A stretch of 9,881 nt of DNA from contig JASFUX010000123.1 of the NCBI GenBank assembly GCA_050050115.1, forward strand, positions 1-9,881, read 5' to 3'. Positions within the stretch are counted from its first letter, which is position 1. The number at the start of each line of letters is the position of its first letter. The stretch comes from JASFUX01 sp050050115 (GTDB lineage Bacteria; Pseudomonadota; Alphaproteobacteria; Caulobacterales; Maricaulaceae). Below, one piece after another: positions 1 through 6,278 of the stretch. A program made the translations under genes and the position numbers. Below the pieces are notes generated by a model. It was not told where the DNA came from and searched no databases. It saw nothing but the letters and a program-made list of their open reading frames with translations.

Positions 1-85
1 CGGTCAGGCGATCGCGGTGGACGGAGGCCTCTCCTCTTCCCACCCTGTCGCCCGACCCCAGAAAGCAGGGCAGTCGTCGAGCTAG
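1..85 (+). CDS. SDR family oxidoreductase, C-terminal end (partial)
   Basis: The reading frame starting at base 2 gives 27 residues and a TAG stop at 83-85. The peptide begins GQAIAVDGGLSSSHPV, which is the typical last strand and C-terminus of classical short-chain dehydrogenases/reductases (G-Q-x-I-x-V-D-G-G followed by SSSHP). These NAD(P)-dependent enzymes oxidise or reduce alcohols, ketones or 3-oxoacyl groups in the cytoplasm. The Rossmann fold, the YxxxK active site and everything else needed to predict a substrate lie outside the window. The gene runs in the same direction as the aldehyde dehydrogenase and PQQ dehydrogenase that follow, so a shared alcohol/aldehyde pathway is plausible. 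However, 243 bp with a large hairpin element separate it from the next gene. The family call is firm; the function is open. Confidence 0.85.
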   Translation, partial: GQAIAVDGGLSSSHPVARPQKAGQSSS

Positions 86-100
86 GGACAATCTCGAAAC

Positions 101-216
101 GCGAGGCAATCCCCCTCAGTCAGCTGCGCTGACAGCTCCCCCGTGGGGGAGCAAAAATCTTCTTCTTCCCCCTCGGGGGAAGTGTCCGCGAAGCGGACGA
201 AGGGGGATTGCCTCGC
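101..216. repeat. 116-bp palindromic intergenic repeat with four internal hairpins
   Basis: The ends form a perfect 16-bp inverted repeat: GCGAGGCAATCCCCCT at 101-116 and its exact reverse complement at 201-216. Inside are four near-contiguous hairpins, each perfect in the stem: 119-124/128-133 (GTCAGC, loop TGC), 135-142/145-152 (GCTCCCCC, loop GT), 165-172/175-182 (CTTCCCCC, loop TC) and 184-189/193-198 (GTCCGC, loop GAA). Hairpins 1 and 4 and hairpins 2 and 3 are arranged roughly in mirror image, as in paired REP units (BIME-like). Short elements of this CCCCCTCAGTCAGC type are, from memory, common between genes in alphaproteobacteria; they carry no protein and probably spread with help from a transposase elsewhere. 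No clear target-site duplication is visible. The rest of the 86-328 gap holds no gene, only the leader of the ALDH gene. Confidence 0.85.
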
Positions 217-328
217 GGCTCGCAGGCGTCCCGCTCGAGGCGGAAAGAACGAACACCGTGTGCGCAAGCTGATCGGTTGTGACACATTGTAGATGACGCG
301 CGGCGACAGACCGACGAGAGGAGAGACC

Positions 329-1759
329 ATGCGGGACTACACGAAATTCTACATCAACGGCGAATGGGTCGATCCCGTCACGCCGAAGACCGGCGACGTG
401 ATCAATCCCGCCACCGAAGAGCCGGCCGGCAAGATCTCGCTCGGCTCGACGGCCGACGTCGACAAGGCGATGGCCGCCGCGCGCGCCGCCTTCCCGGCTT
501 GGTCTACGACCTCCCGCGAAGAGCGGATCGCCTATCTCGAAAAGATCATCGAGGCGTTCAAGGCGCGCTCGGACGATCTCACCAAGGCGGTGTCCGAGGA
601 AATGGGCTCCCCGGTCTGGTTCGCTCAGCGCGCCCAGGTCGGCGCGGGGTTGGCGCACTTCATGACCGCGCTCGAAACGTTGAAGAGCTACGAGTTCGAG
701 CACGTGCGCAACGGCACGCTGATCCGCTACGAGCCGATCGGCGTCTGCGCGCTGATCACGCCGTGGAACTGGCCGCTCAATCAGGTGACCACGAAGGTCG
801 CTCCCGCCCTCGCCGTGGGTTGCACGGTCGTGGTCAAGCCGGCGCAGCTTTCGCCGTTCTCGGCGCACCTCCTCGCCGAGATCATCGACGAAGCCGGTCT
901 GCCGGCGGGCGTCTACAACTCGATCGACGGGCAAGGCTCGGTCATCGGCGCGGCGATGGCGAGCCACGCGCAAGCCGACCTCGTCTCCTTCACCGGCTCG
1001 ACGAGCGCGGGCGCGTCCGTGGCGATGGCCGCCGCGCCGACGATCAAGCGCGTGTGCCAGGAGCTCGGCGGCAAATCGCCGAACATCATCCTCGAAGACG
1101 CGGACCTTGAAAAAGCGATCCCGGCGAGCGTCGGCGGCGTGATGGCGAACTCAGGTCAGTCGTGCAATGCGCCGACGCGTCTGATCGTCCCGAACTCAAA
1201 AATGAGCGAGATCCTGACGCTGGCCAAAGACGCCGCCGAGAAGACCACGGTCGGCGATCCCAACGAGAAGGTCTCCATGGGCCCGGTTGTCTCCCAGGGC
1301 CAGTGGGACATCATCCAGGGCTACATCCAGAAGGGCCTCGACGAAGGCGCCGAGTTGGTTGCGGGCGGGCTCGGCCGGCCCGACGGGCTCAACAAGGGTT
1401 ACTACGTCAAGCCGACCGTGTTTGCCGGCGTGACCAACGACATGACCATTGCGCAAGAAGAGATCTTCGGCCCCGTTCTCGTCATCATCGGTTACGACAC
1501 GGTCGATCAGGCGGTCGAGATCGCCAATGACACCGTGTACGGACTCTCCGGCTACATCTGGGGCGGCGACCTCGCCAACGCTCAAAACGTCGCCAGGAAG
1601 ATCCGCGCCGGCCAGATCAACATCAACGGCGCGCGGCCCGACTTCATGGCGCCGTTCGGCGGCTACAAGCAGTCCGGCAACGGCCGCGAATGGGGCGATC
1701 ACGCGTTCACCGAGTATCTCGAGACCAAAGCCGTGATGGGCTACGAGCCCGCGGCGTAA
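329..1759 (+). CDS. NAD(P)-dependent aldehyde dehydrogenase
   Basis: A 476-residue protein of the ALDH superfamily, close to the usual 480-500 residues and complete. It would oxidise an aldehyde to the carboxylic acid with NAD(P)+ in the cytoplasm. Visible active-site elements are PWNW at 145-148 with the oxyanion-hole Asn147, the coenzyme-loop motif FTGST at 221-225, the general base Glu245 in QELGGKSP, the nucleophile Cys279 in GQSCNAP, and Glu378 in EEIFGPV, which binds the nicotinamide ribose. The start at 329 is chosen because AGGAG lies five bases upstream and the protein then begins MRDYTKFYINGEWVDP, a normal ALDH N-terminus; an in-frame ATG at 293 would add 12 unrelated residues. The SDR upstream and the PQQ dehydrogenase downstream suggest a role in clearing the aldehyde made from an alcohol. 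The substrate cannot be read from the sequence. Confidence 0.95.
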   Translation: MRDYTKFYINGEWVDPVTPKTGDVINPATEEPAGKISLGSTADVDKAMAAARAAFPAWSTTSREERIAYLEKIIEAFKARSDDLTKAVSEEMGSPVWFAQRAQVGAGLAHFMTALETLKSYEFEHVRNGTLIRYEPIGVCALITPWNWPLNQVTTKVAPALAVGCTVVVKPAQLSPFSAHLLAEIIDEAGLPAGVYNSIDGQGSVIGAAMASHAQADLVSFTGSTSAGASVAMAAAPTIKRVCQELGGKSPNIILEDADLEKAIPASVGGVMANSGQSCNAPTRLIVPNSKMSEILTLAKDAAEKTTVGDPNEKVSMGPVVSQGQWDIIQGYIQKGLDEGAELVAGGLGRPDGLNKGYYVKPTVFAGVTNDMTIAQEEIFGPVLVIIGYDTVDQAVEIANDTVYGLSGYIWGGDLANAQNVARKIRAGQININGARPDFMAPFGGYKQSGNGREWGDHAFTEYLETKAVMGYEPAA

Positions 1760-1782
1760 GCGGGACGGAAAGTAAGCCGTCC

Positions 1783-1811
1783 TCCCCTCGCCCCCAGTGG
1801 GGGCGAGGGGA
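1783..1811. repeat. Strong GC-rich hairpin after the ALDH gene
   Basis: A 13-bp perfect stem, 1783-1795 (T, then CCCCTCGCCCCC) pairing with 1799-1811, closes a three-base loop AGT. It begins 24 bases after the ALDH stop. No T-run follows, so it is not a standard intrinsic terminator, though it could slow RNA polymerase or protect the 3' end of the ALDH message. The right flank, AGGGGAATTGCGTTCGC from 1806, resembles the right end of the repeat at 101-216 (AGGGGGATTGCCTCGC). It may therefore be a decayed or partial member of the same repeat family. Confidence 0.65.
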
Positions 1812-1838
1812 ATTGCGTTCGCGCCTATCCAGTTCCAT

Positions 1839-1906
1839 TCCCCGCCCAGCGCCGCTAGGTTGCGGGACAACATACGCGCCAGCGCGGCGCTGACGGGTGG
1901 GGAGAG
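1839..1906 (+). promoter_or_regulatory. Leader stem-loop that could cover the ribosome binding site of the PQQ dehydrogenase gene
   Basis: Bases 1839-1855 (TCCCCGCCCAGCGCCGC) can pair with 1884-1903. The stem has an 8-bp perfect block (1848-1855 with 1884-1891) and a 9-bp block containing one G-T pair (1839-1847 with 1895-1903), separated by a three-base bulge GAC at 1892-1894. A small hairpin GTTG/CAAC (1859-1862/1868-1871) sits in the loop. The right arm includes the purine-rich GGGGAGAGA at 1899-1906, the likely ribosome binding site for the ATG at 1911. The pairing is read directly from the sequence; that it controls translation is inference. No known riboswitch family is recognised. Confidence 0.4.
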
Positions 1907-1910
1907 AACC

Positions 1911-4139
1911 ATGAGCGGAACGACGCGCCTTCTGTGCGCACTCGCGGGCGCCAGCGCGCTTGTCCTGGCGGCTTGCAGCGAAACCGACGTTGAGGAAGCC
2001 GCGGCGCCGGCGGTCGAGCCTGCAGAGGTCGCGGCGGCCGAGCCTGCAGCCGAATCCGCCGCAGAACCGGCGCCGGCGCCGGAGCCGGAACCCGCCGCCT
2101 CCGAGTACGCCCAAGTCGACGGCGCGCGCATCGCCGCGGCGGACGCCGAGCCCGGCGCCTGGCTCAGCCACGGCCGGACCTATTCCGAGCAGCGCTTCTC
2201 CCCGCTCGATCAGATCAACACCGACAACGTCGATGAGCTTTCGCTCTCCTGGTTCTTCGAACTCGGCACGACCCGCGGCGTCGAAGCGACGCCGATCGTG
2301 GTCGACGGCGTGATGTATGCGACCAGCGCCTGGAGCATCGTCTATGCGCTCAACCCGCTGACCGGCGAGCTCCTCTGGGAGTACGACCCGGAAGTCCCGC
2401 GCGACTGGGGCGTTTATGCCTGCTGCGACGTGGTCAACCGCGGCGTCGCGGTGTGGGAAGGCAAGGTCTTCGTCGGCACAATCGACGGCCGACTGATCGG
2501 CCTCGACGCCGCGACCGGCGACGAGCTGTGGTCGGTCGACACCATCGCAGCCACCCCGCCCTACACCATCACCGGCGCGCCGCGGGTGGTGAACGGCAAG
2601 GTGATCATCGGCAACGGCGGCGCCGAGTACGGCGTGCGCGGCTATGTGACCGCCTACGACGCCGAGACCGGCGAGCAGGCGTGGCGCTTCTACACCGTGC
2701 CCGGCAATCCGGCCGGCGGCTTTGAAGACCCGGCGATGGAAGCGGCAGCCGCGACCTGGACGGGAGAGTGGTGGGAGTACGGCGGCGGCGGCACGGTCTG
2801 GGACTCCATGGCCTACGATCCGGAGCTGAACCTGCTCTACATCGGCGTCGGCAACGGCAGCCCGTGGAACCGCGAGATCCGCAGCCCCGAGGGCGGGGAC
2901 AATCTCTATTTGTCGTCCATCGTCGCGCTTAATCCGGATACGGGCGAATACGTCTGGCACTATCAGACGACGCCCGGCGAGACCTGGGACTACACGGCGA
3001 CCCAGCACATCATCGTCGCCGATCTTGAGGTAGACGGCGCAGAGCGGCGCGTGGTCATGCAGGCGCCGAAGAACGGCTTCTTCTATGTGCTCGACGCGGC
3101 GACCGGCGAATTCATCTCGGCGGACAACTATGTGCCGGTGAACTGGGCGACCGGCGTCGATCCTGAAACCGGCCGTCCGATCGAAGTTCCAGAGTCCCGC
3201 TATCTGGACAGTCCGTTCCAGTCGATCCCCGGTCCCTTGGGCGGGCACAACTGGCAGCCAATGTCGTTCAGCCCCGAGACGGGTCTGGTCTACATCTCGA
3301 CCCATCAGGTGCCGTTCGACTATGCGGCCGCCGACGAGATCGACTTCGACAGCGGACGCTGGAACCTCGGGCTCGACCTGATGGCCGTGCCCTTCCCCTC
3401 GCCCGACGCGCTCGCCGCGGCGATCCGCTCGGCTCTCCAAGGCCACCTGCTCGCCTGGGATCCGGTCGCGCAGGAAGAGGCCTGGCGCATCGACCTTGGC
3501 GGACCGTGGAACGGCGGCGTTCTGTCGACCGCGGGCGGGCTCGTCTTCCAAGGCACCGCGCAGGCCGAGTTCAAGGCGTATGACGCGGCAAGCGGCGAGG
3601 CGCTCTGGTCCTTCCCGGCCCAGACCGGCGTCATCGCGCCGCCGATGACCTACGAGATCGACGGTGTGCAGTATCTGACCGTGCTCGCCGGCTACGGCGG
3701 CGCCTTTCCGTTGACGACGGCGGGCAACCTCGTCGACGAGGCGGCGCGGCCGAACCTTTCACGCGTGCTCACCTTCACGCTCGACGGCGGAACCGAGCTG
3801 CCCCCGCTCGAAACGGTCGAAGCGCGCCTGCCCGAGCCTCCGGCGATCACCGCCGGCGAGGACGTGATCGTCGCGGGCGGAACGTCGTACCAATACTATT
3901 GTTCCGTATGCCACGGTGTCTTCGCTTGGAGCGGCGGCCAGATCACCGACCTGCGCACGTCGCCGGCGCTCGCCGACGCAAACGCCTGGAAAGCCATCGT
4001 GCACGACGGCGCTGCCGCGGGGATTGGAATGGCCGCCTTCGAAGGCTACCTCGACGAAGACGAGGTCGAGGCGATCCGCCAGTACGTGATCTTCGAAGCA
4101 ACGAACGCCTACGCAGCGCAGGAGGCCGCGGCGCCGTAA
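1911..4139 (+). CDS. PQQ-dependent alcohol dehydrogenase with C-terminal cytochrome c domain, predicted lipoprotein
   Basis: A 742-residue quinohemoprotein. Residues 7-22 form a lipoprotein signal with lipobox LAAC and Cys22. An Ala/Glu/Pro-rich, probably unfolded linker follows to about residue 60. The eight-bladed PQQ propeller then runs to about residue 630, with repeated tryptophan-docking motifs such as LDAATGDELW, LNPDTGEYVW and YDAASGEALW. Vicinal Cys171-Cys172 (YACCD) matches the disulfide ring over PQQ in methanol/ethanol dehydrogenases. Asp360 in ETWDYTATQ is the expected catalytic base. The final domain has the haem site CSVCH (Cys664, Cys667, His668) and likely axial Met707 in GMAAF. 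It should oxidise a primary or secondary alcohol in the periplasm and pass electrons to the respiratory chain. The start at 1911 is set by GGGGAGAGA and the signal peptide; a start at 1797 would bury the signal. Type II quinohemoprotein ADHs are normally soluble, so the lipid anchor is unusual. The substrate is unknown. Confidence 0.93.
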   Translation: MSGTTRLLCALAGASALVLAACSETDVEEAAAPAVEPAEVAAAEPAAESAAEPAPAPEPEPAASEYAQVDGARIAAADAEPGAWLSHGRTYSEQRFSPLDQINTDNVDELSLSWFFELGTTRGVEATPIVVDGVMYATSAWSIVYALNPLTGELLWEYDPEVPRDWGVYACCDVVNRGVAVWEGKVFVGTIDGRLIGLDAATGDELWSVDTIAATPPYTITGAPRVVNGKVIIGNGGAEYGVRGYVTAYDAETGEQAWRFYTVPGNPAGGFEDPAMEAAAATWTGEWWEYGGGGTVWDSMAYDPELNLLYIGVGNGSPWNREIRSPEGGDNLYLSSIVALNPDTGEYVWHYQTTPGETWDYTATQHIIVADLEVDGAERRVVMQAPKNGFFYVLDAATGEFISADNYVPVNWATGVDPETGRPIEVPESRYLDSPFQSIPGPLGGHNWQPMSFSPETGLVYISTHQVPFDYAAADEIDFDSGRWNLGLDLMAVPFPSPDALAAAIRSALQGHLLAWDPVAQEEAWRIDLGGPWNGGVLSTAGGLVFQGTAQAEFKAYDAASGEALWSFPAQTGVIAPPMTYEIDGVQYLTVLAGYGGAFPLTTAGNLVDEAARPNLSRVLTFTLDGGTELPPLETVEARLPEPPAITAGEDVIVAGGTSYQYYCSVCHGVFAWSGGQITDLRTSPALADANAWKAIVHDGAAAGIGMAAFEGYLDEDEVEAIRQYVIFEATNAYAAQEAAAP

Positions 4140-4145
4140 CGGCGC
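4131..4145. terminator. Possible two-way hairpin between convergent genes
   Basis: GCGCC at 4131-4135 pairs with GGCGC at 4141-4145 around the loop GTAAC, which contains the stop codon of the PQQ dehydrogenase gene. The yacG stop codon starts two bases further right. Only 7 bp separate the two convergent genes, so this small hairpin is the only visible candidate for a shared transcript end. No T-run follows on either strand, so the call is weak. Confidence 0.25.
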
Positions 4146-4146
4146 T

Positions 4147-4326
4147 TCACTCCTCTTCGTCCTTCGGCTCAACGGCGCCGCCGAGCGACTCGGCGGCGTC
4201 GCCGTCGCGTCCCGGCACGACGTAGGCGCCCTTCATCCAGCGGCCAAGATCGACGTCGGCGCAGCGCTTCGAGCAGAAGGGCTTGAACTCGGGCGCCGTC
4301 GGTTTTTTGCAGATCGGACAAGGCAT
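4147..4326 (-). CDS. yacG: DNA gyrase inhibitor YacG (zinc-binding)
   Basis: A 59-residue protein starting MPCPICKKP. It has the YacG zinc knuckle: Cys3 and Cys6 (C-x2-C), then Cys18 and Cys22 in FCSKRC, followed directly by the family signature ADVDLGRW at 23-30. The tail from about residue 40 is acidic (ends KDEEE) and probably disordered. E. coli YacG binds GyrB and inhibits gyrase; whether this holds here is inferred from the family. The ATG overlaps the stop codon of the upstream RNase E/G gene by one base (TGATG), so the two are probably translationally coupled. It is the last gene of the infA-maf-RNase-yacG run and ends 7 bp from the convergent PQQ dehydrogenase stop. Confidence 0.93.
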   Translation of the reverse strand: MPCPICKKPTAPEFKPFCSKRCADVDLGRWMKGAYVVPGRDGDAAESLGGAVEPKDEEE

Positions 4327-5402
4327 CAGAGCGGGCTCACTTCGATGTCGGGGCGCATCGGGTCATCATGCGCGACGACTTCAAAGCGCGCCCCGATACG
4401 GTCGGTCAAGGCGGCGCGCCAGGGGATGTGGTCCGCTCTGAGCCAAGCAACGACCGCGGCGGGCGCGGTCAGCTTCAGACGCGCGCCGCGATCGGCGATC
4501 GCTTCGCTCTCAAGCAGTCTGAGCGCCGCCAGCGCGATCGTCTCAGGGCTCGGCGCGCCGGTTGCTGCATCGCGCCCGATCTCGTGGATCGCCCGGCGCG
4601 TGCGCGCGACCGTCAGCTCCAAGACGCCGAAGCGGCTGACCGGCGCGAGGTCGGCTTTGACGCCTTGCGCCTCGAGCCCAGCCGCCAGCCGGTCGCGCAC
4701 CACGTCGAGATCGGCTCGGCGGAACGTCGAAACGAAGTCGACCACGATGAGCCCGGACAGCCCGCGCAAGCCGACGTGGCGCGCAAGGCCCTCCGCCGCG
4801 GCGAGATTGACCCTCCGCACGGTCCGCGCCTTGTCGTCGCCCGGCCGGTCGCCGGCGTCGACGTCGACCGCTGTCAGGCCGCGGGTCGGCTCGATCGCCA
4901 GACTGCCCCCGCCCGGCAGCGCAACCTCCCGCGCGAGCGCCAGCTCCTCGGCGAGGTCCGCCATCTCGCGCGCGTCGGGACCGGTGACGGCGTCAGGAAA
5001 GGCTTCAGCCAGGCTCGGCGCGCGCGCGAGGCGTCGCGGCGCATCCCCATCCGCCGCGTCGCGGCCGTCGGGCGACCGGCGCAGTCGCGGACCCTTCCCC
5101 GGCGCAGCTTCGGCGGCGATCTCGACACGCACGGCCGCGCCCTCGTGCAGGCCCGCCGGCGTCTTGCCGGAGCGGAACGGCAAGAACCCGTCCGGCCCGA
5201 GCCCGAGACTGGCGAAGGCGCCGCCGAGCCGCGGCTCGATGCGGGTGACGCGAGCGAGGAACTGGTCGCCGGCGCGCCCAAGGGTCTCGGTTTCGCTCCA
5301 GCGCTCGACCCTCAGCTCGACCAGACCGTGCTCCGGCGACGCCGCTTCGATGGTCCGCACCAGACGCGTTTCGCCGACGGCGTCATCGCGGTAGAGAGTC
5401 AT
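4326..5402 (-). CDS. RNase E/G family protein, short form
   Basis: A 358-residue member of the RNase E/G family, endoribonucleases that cut single-stranded AU-rich RNA. Residues about 37-98 look like the S1 RNA-binding domain (GDQFLARVTRIEPRLGGAFA at 45-64, then DGFLPF). The DNase I-like catalytic part includes LTAVDVDAG with Asp180 and GLIVVDF with Asp222, which align with the two Mg-binding aspartates D303 and D346 of E. coli RNase E, and then SRFGVLELT at 256-264. The position matching the active-site Asn305 of RNase E is Asp182. The Zn-link motif CPxCxG that should follow is missing, and the protein is much shorter than RNase G (about 490 residues). The tail from about 285 still resembles the small domain of the family. 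It overlaps maf by ATGA and yacG by TGATG, so it lies in a tightly coupled operon. It may be a specialised RNase G relative; activity is not certain. Confidence 0.88.
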   Translation of the reverse strand: MTLYRDDAVGETRLVRTIEAASPEHGLVELRVERWSETETLGRAGDQFLARVTRIEPRLGGAFASLGLGPDGFLPFRSGKTPAGLHEGAAVRVEIAAEAAPGKGPRLRRSPDGRDAADGDAPRRLARAPSLAEAFPDAVTGPDAREMADLAEELALAREVALPGGGSLAIEPTRGLTAVDVDAGDRPGDDKARTVRRVNLAAAEGLARHVGLRGLSGLIVVDFVSTFRRADLDVVRDRLAAGLEAQGVKADLAPVSRFGVLELTVARTRRAIHEIGRDAATGAPSPETIALAALRLLESEAIADRGARLKLTAPAAVVAWLRADHIPWRAALTDRIGARFEVVAHDDPMRPDIEVSPL

Positions 5403-6013
5403 GACGGCTTCTGAAGCTGACGATAGCCCAGGCCTTCGAGCAGCGCCCAGGTCTCATAAAGAGGCAGGCCGACCACCGCCGAATAGGAGCCGGTGATCGC
5501 AATGACGAAGCGCCCGGCGAGGCCCTGGATCGCGTAGCCCCCCGCCTTGCCTTCCCATTCACCTGAGGCGAGGTAGGCGGCGACGTCGTCTTCCGAAAGC
5601 CGCTTGAACGCGACGCGCGTTTCGACGATCCGGGCCGCAGACCGCCCGTCCGGCGCCTGCGCCGCGACGCCGGTCCAGACGCGATGGCCGCGCCCCGAAA
5701 GCAGCTCAAGGAAAGCGCGCGCCTCCTCCGCCGTCTCCGGCTTGCCGAGCGTGCGCCGGCCGACCGCAACCACAGTGTCGGCCGCCAGGGTGAAGGCGCC
5801 GGACCGCGCGGCGGTCGCGCATTTCTCGCGCGCGAGCCGCAAAGCGAGGTCGCGGGGCGTTTCTTTCTTGAGCGGGGCTTCGTCGATCTCGGCCGGGACA
5901 ATCTCGTCGGCGCGCACGCCGATCTGCTCGAGCAGCGCTGCGCGCCGCGGGCTGGCGCTGGCGAGGATCAGGGGCGGTCGCCCGGAAGGTGATTGGGAAG
6001 CAGAAGACGGCAT
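5399..6013 (-). CDS. maf: Maf family nucleoside triphosphate pyrophosphatase
   Basis: A 204-residue Maf protein, near the usual 190-210. These cytoplasmic enzymes hydrolyse non-canonical or excess NTPs/dNTPs to the monophosphate and PPi and are linked to cell-division arrest. Motifs in order are the substrate loop SASPRR at 19-24, the catalytic ADTVV with Asp79, GKP at 90-92, and the C-terminal GGYAIQG at 158-164 with GSYSAVVGLPL at 175-185. The AIQG and GSYSxVVGLPL pattern fits the YhdE-like (dTTP/UTP pyrophosphatase) branch rather than YceF; this subfamily call is inference. The first 12 residues are a Ser/Pro-rich extension. No strong ribosome binding site is visible, and a GC hairpin lies just upstream. 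The gene sits 43 bp after infA and overlaps the RNase E/G gene by four bases (ATGA). Confidence 0.94.
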   Translation of the reverse strand: MPSSASQSPSGRPPLILASASPRRAALLEQIGVRADEIVPAEIDEAPLKKETPRDLALRLAREKCATAARSGAFTLAADTVVAVGRRTLGKPETAEEARAFLELLSGRGHRVWTGVAAQAPDGRSAARIVETRVAFKRLSEDDVAAYLASGEWEGKAGGYAIQGLAGRFVIAITGSYSAVVGLPLYETWALLEGLGYRQLQKPS

Positions 6014-6031
6014 CGCGTCGGAGCCGCGGCG

Positions 6032-6057
6032 GCCGCCGGCCGGACGGCCGGGGCGGC
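6032..6057 (-). other. GC-rich hairpin between infA and maf
   Basis: CCGGCC at 6036-6041 pairs with GGCCGG at 6046-6051 around a four-base loop. Four more pairs (6032-6035 with 6054-6057) form past a two-base bulge. It starts at the infA stop codon and fills most of the 43-bp gap before maf. No T-run follows on the minus strand, so it is not a clear terminator. It could act as an RNA-processing or partial-attenuation site that keeps infA expression above maf; that role is inference. Confidence 0.4.
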
Positions 6058-6278
6058 TACTTGAACCGGTAGGTGATGCGGCCCTTGGTCAGGTCGTAGG
6101 GCGTCATCTCGACCAGGACCTTGTCGCCGGCGAGCACGCGGATGCGGTTCTTGCGCATCTTGCCCGCCGTATGGGCGATAATCTCGTGTCCGGTTTCCTC
6201 CAGCTTCACGCGAAAAGTCGCGTTCGGGAGAAGCTCGGTCACCTCGCCCTGAAACTCCAAAAGCTCTTCTTTCGCCAC
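6057..6278 (-). CDS. infA: Translation initiation factor IF-1
   Basis: A 73-residue protein (E. coli IF-1 has 72) that is an S1/OB-fold domain from end to end. It begins MAKEELLEFQGEV and shows the IF-1 signatures LPNATFRVKLE, GKMRKNRIRVLAGD and VEMTPYDLTKGRITYR. IF-1 binds the 30S A site and helps IF-2 and IF-3 during initiation. The start codon is GTG (translated as Met), and an AAGGA is centred about 12 bases upstream. It follows a 116-bp non-coding gap that probably holds its own promoter and leads the infA-maf-RNase E/G-yacG run. Confidence 0.98.
   Translation of the reverse strand: MAKEELLEFQGEVTELLPNATFRVKLEETGHEIIAHTAGKMRKNRIRVLAGDKVLVEMTPYDLTKGRITYRFK

Noticed and set aside
101..216. 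CRISPR array or attachment site
   Set aside because: The repeats are inverted, not direct, and there are no regularly spaced spacers or integrase; the structure fits a palindromic intergenic element.
293..328. Earlier ATG for the aldehyde dehydrogenase
   Set aside because: The 12 extra residues do not look like an ALDH N-terminus, and the AGGAG site fits the ATG at 329.
1707..3551. 614-codon open frame on the minus strand opposite the PQQ dehydrogenase gene
   Set aside because: It lies antisense to a gene with unmistakable domains, is Arg/Val/Gly-rich without recognisable motifs, and is the expected mirror frame of GC-rich coding DNA.
4326..5402. Frameshift or truncation as the reason for the short RNase E/G
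   Set aside because: The frame is open throughout, ends in a coupled TGATG overlap with yacG, and the C-terminal part still has family-like sequence, so the short form looks genuine.
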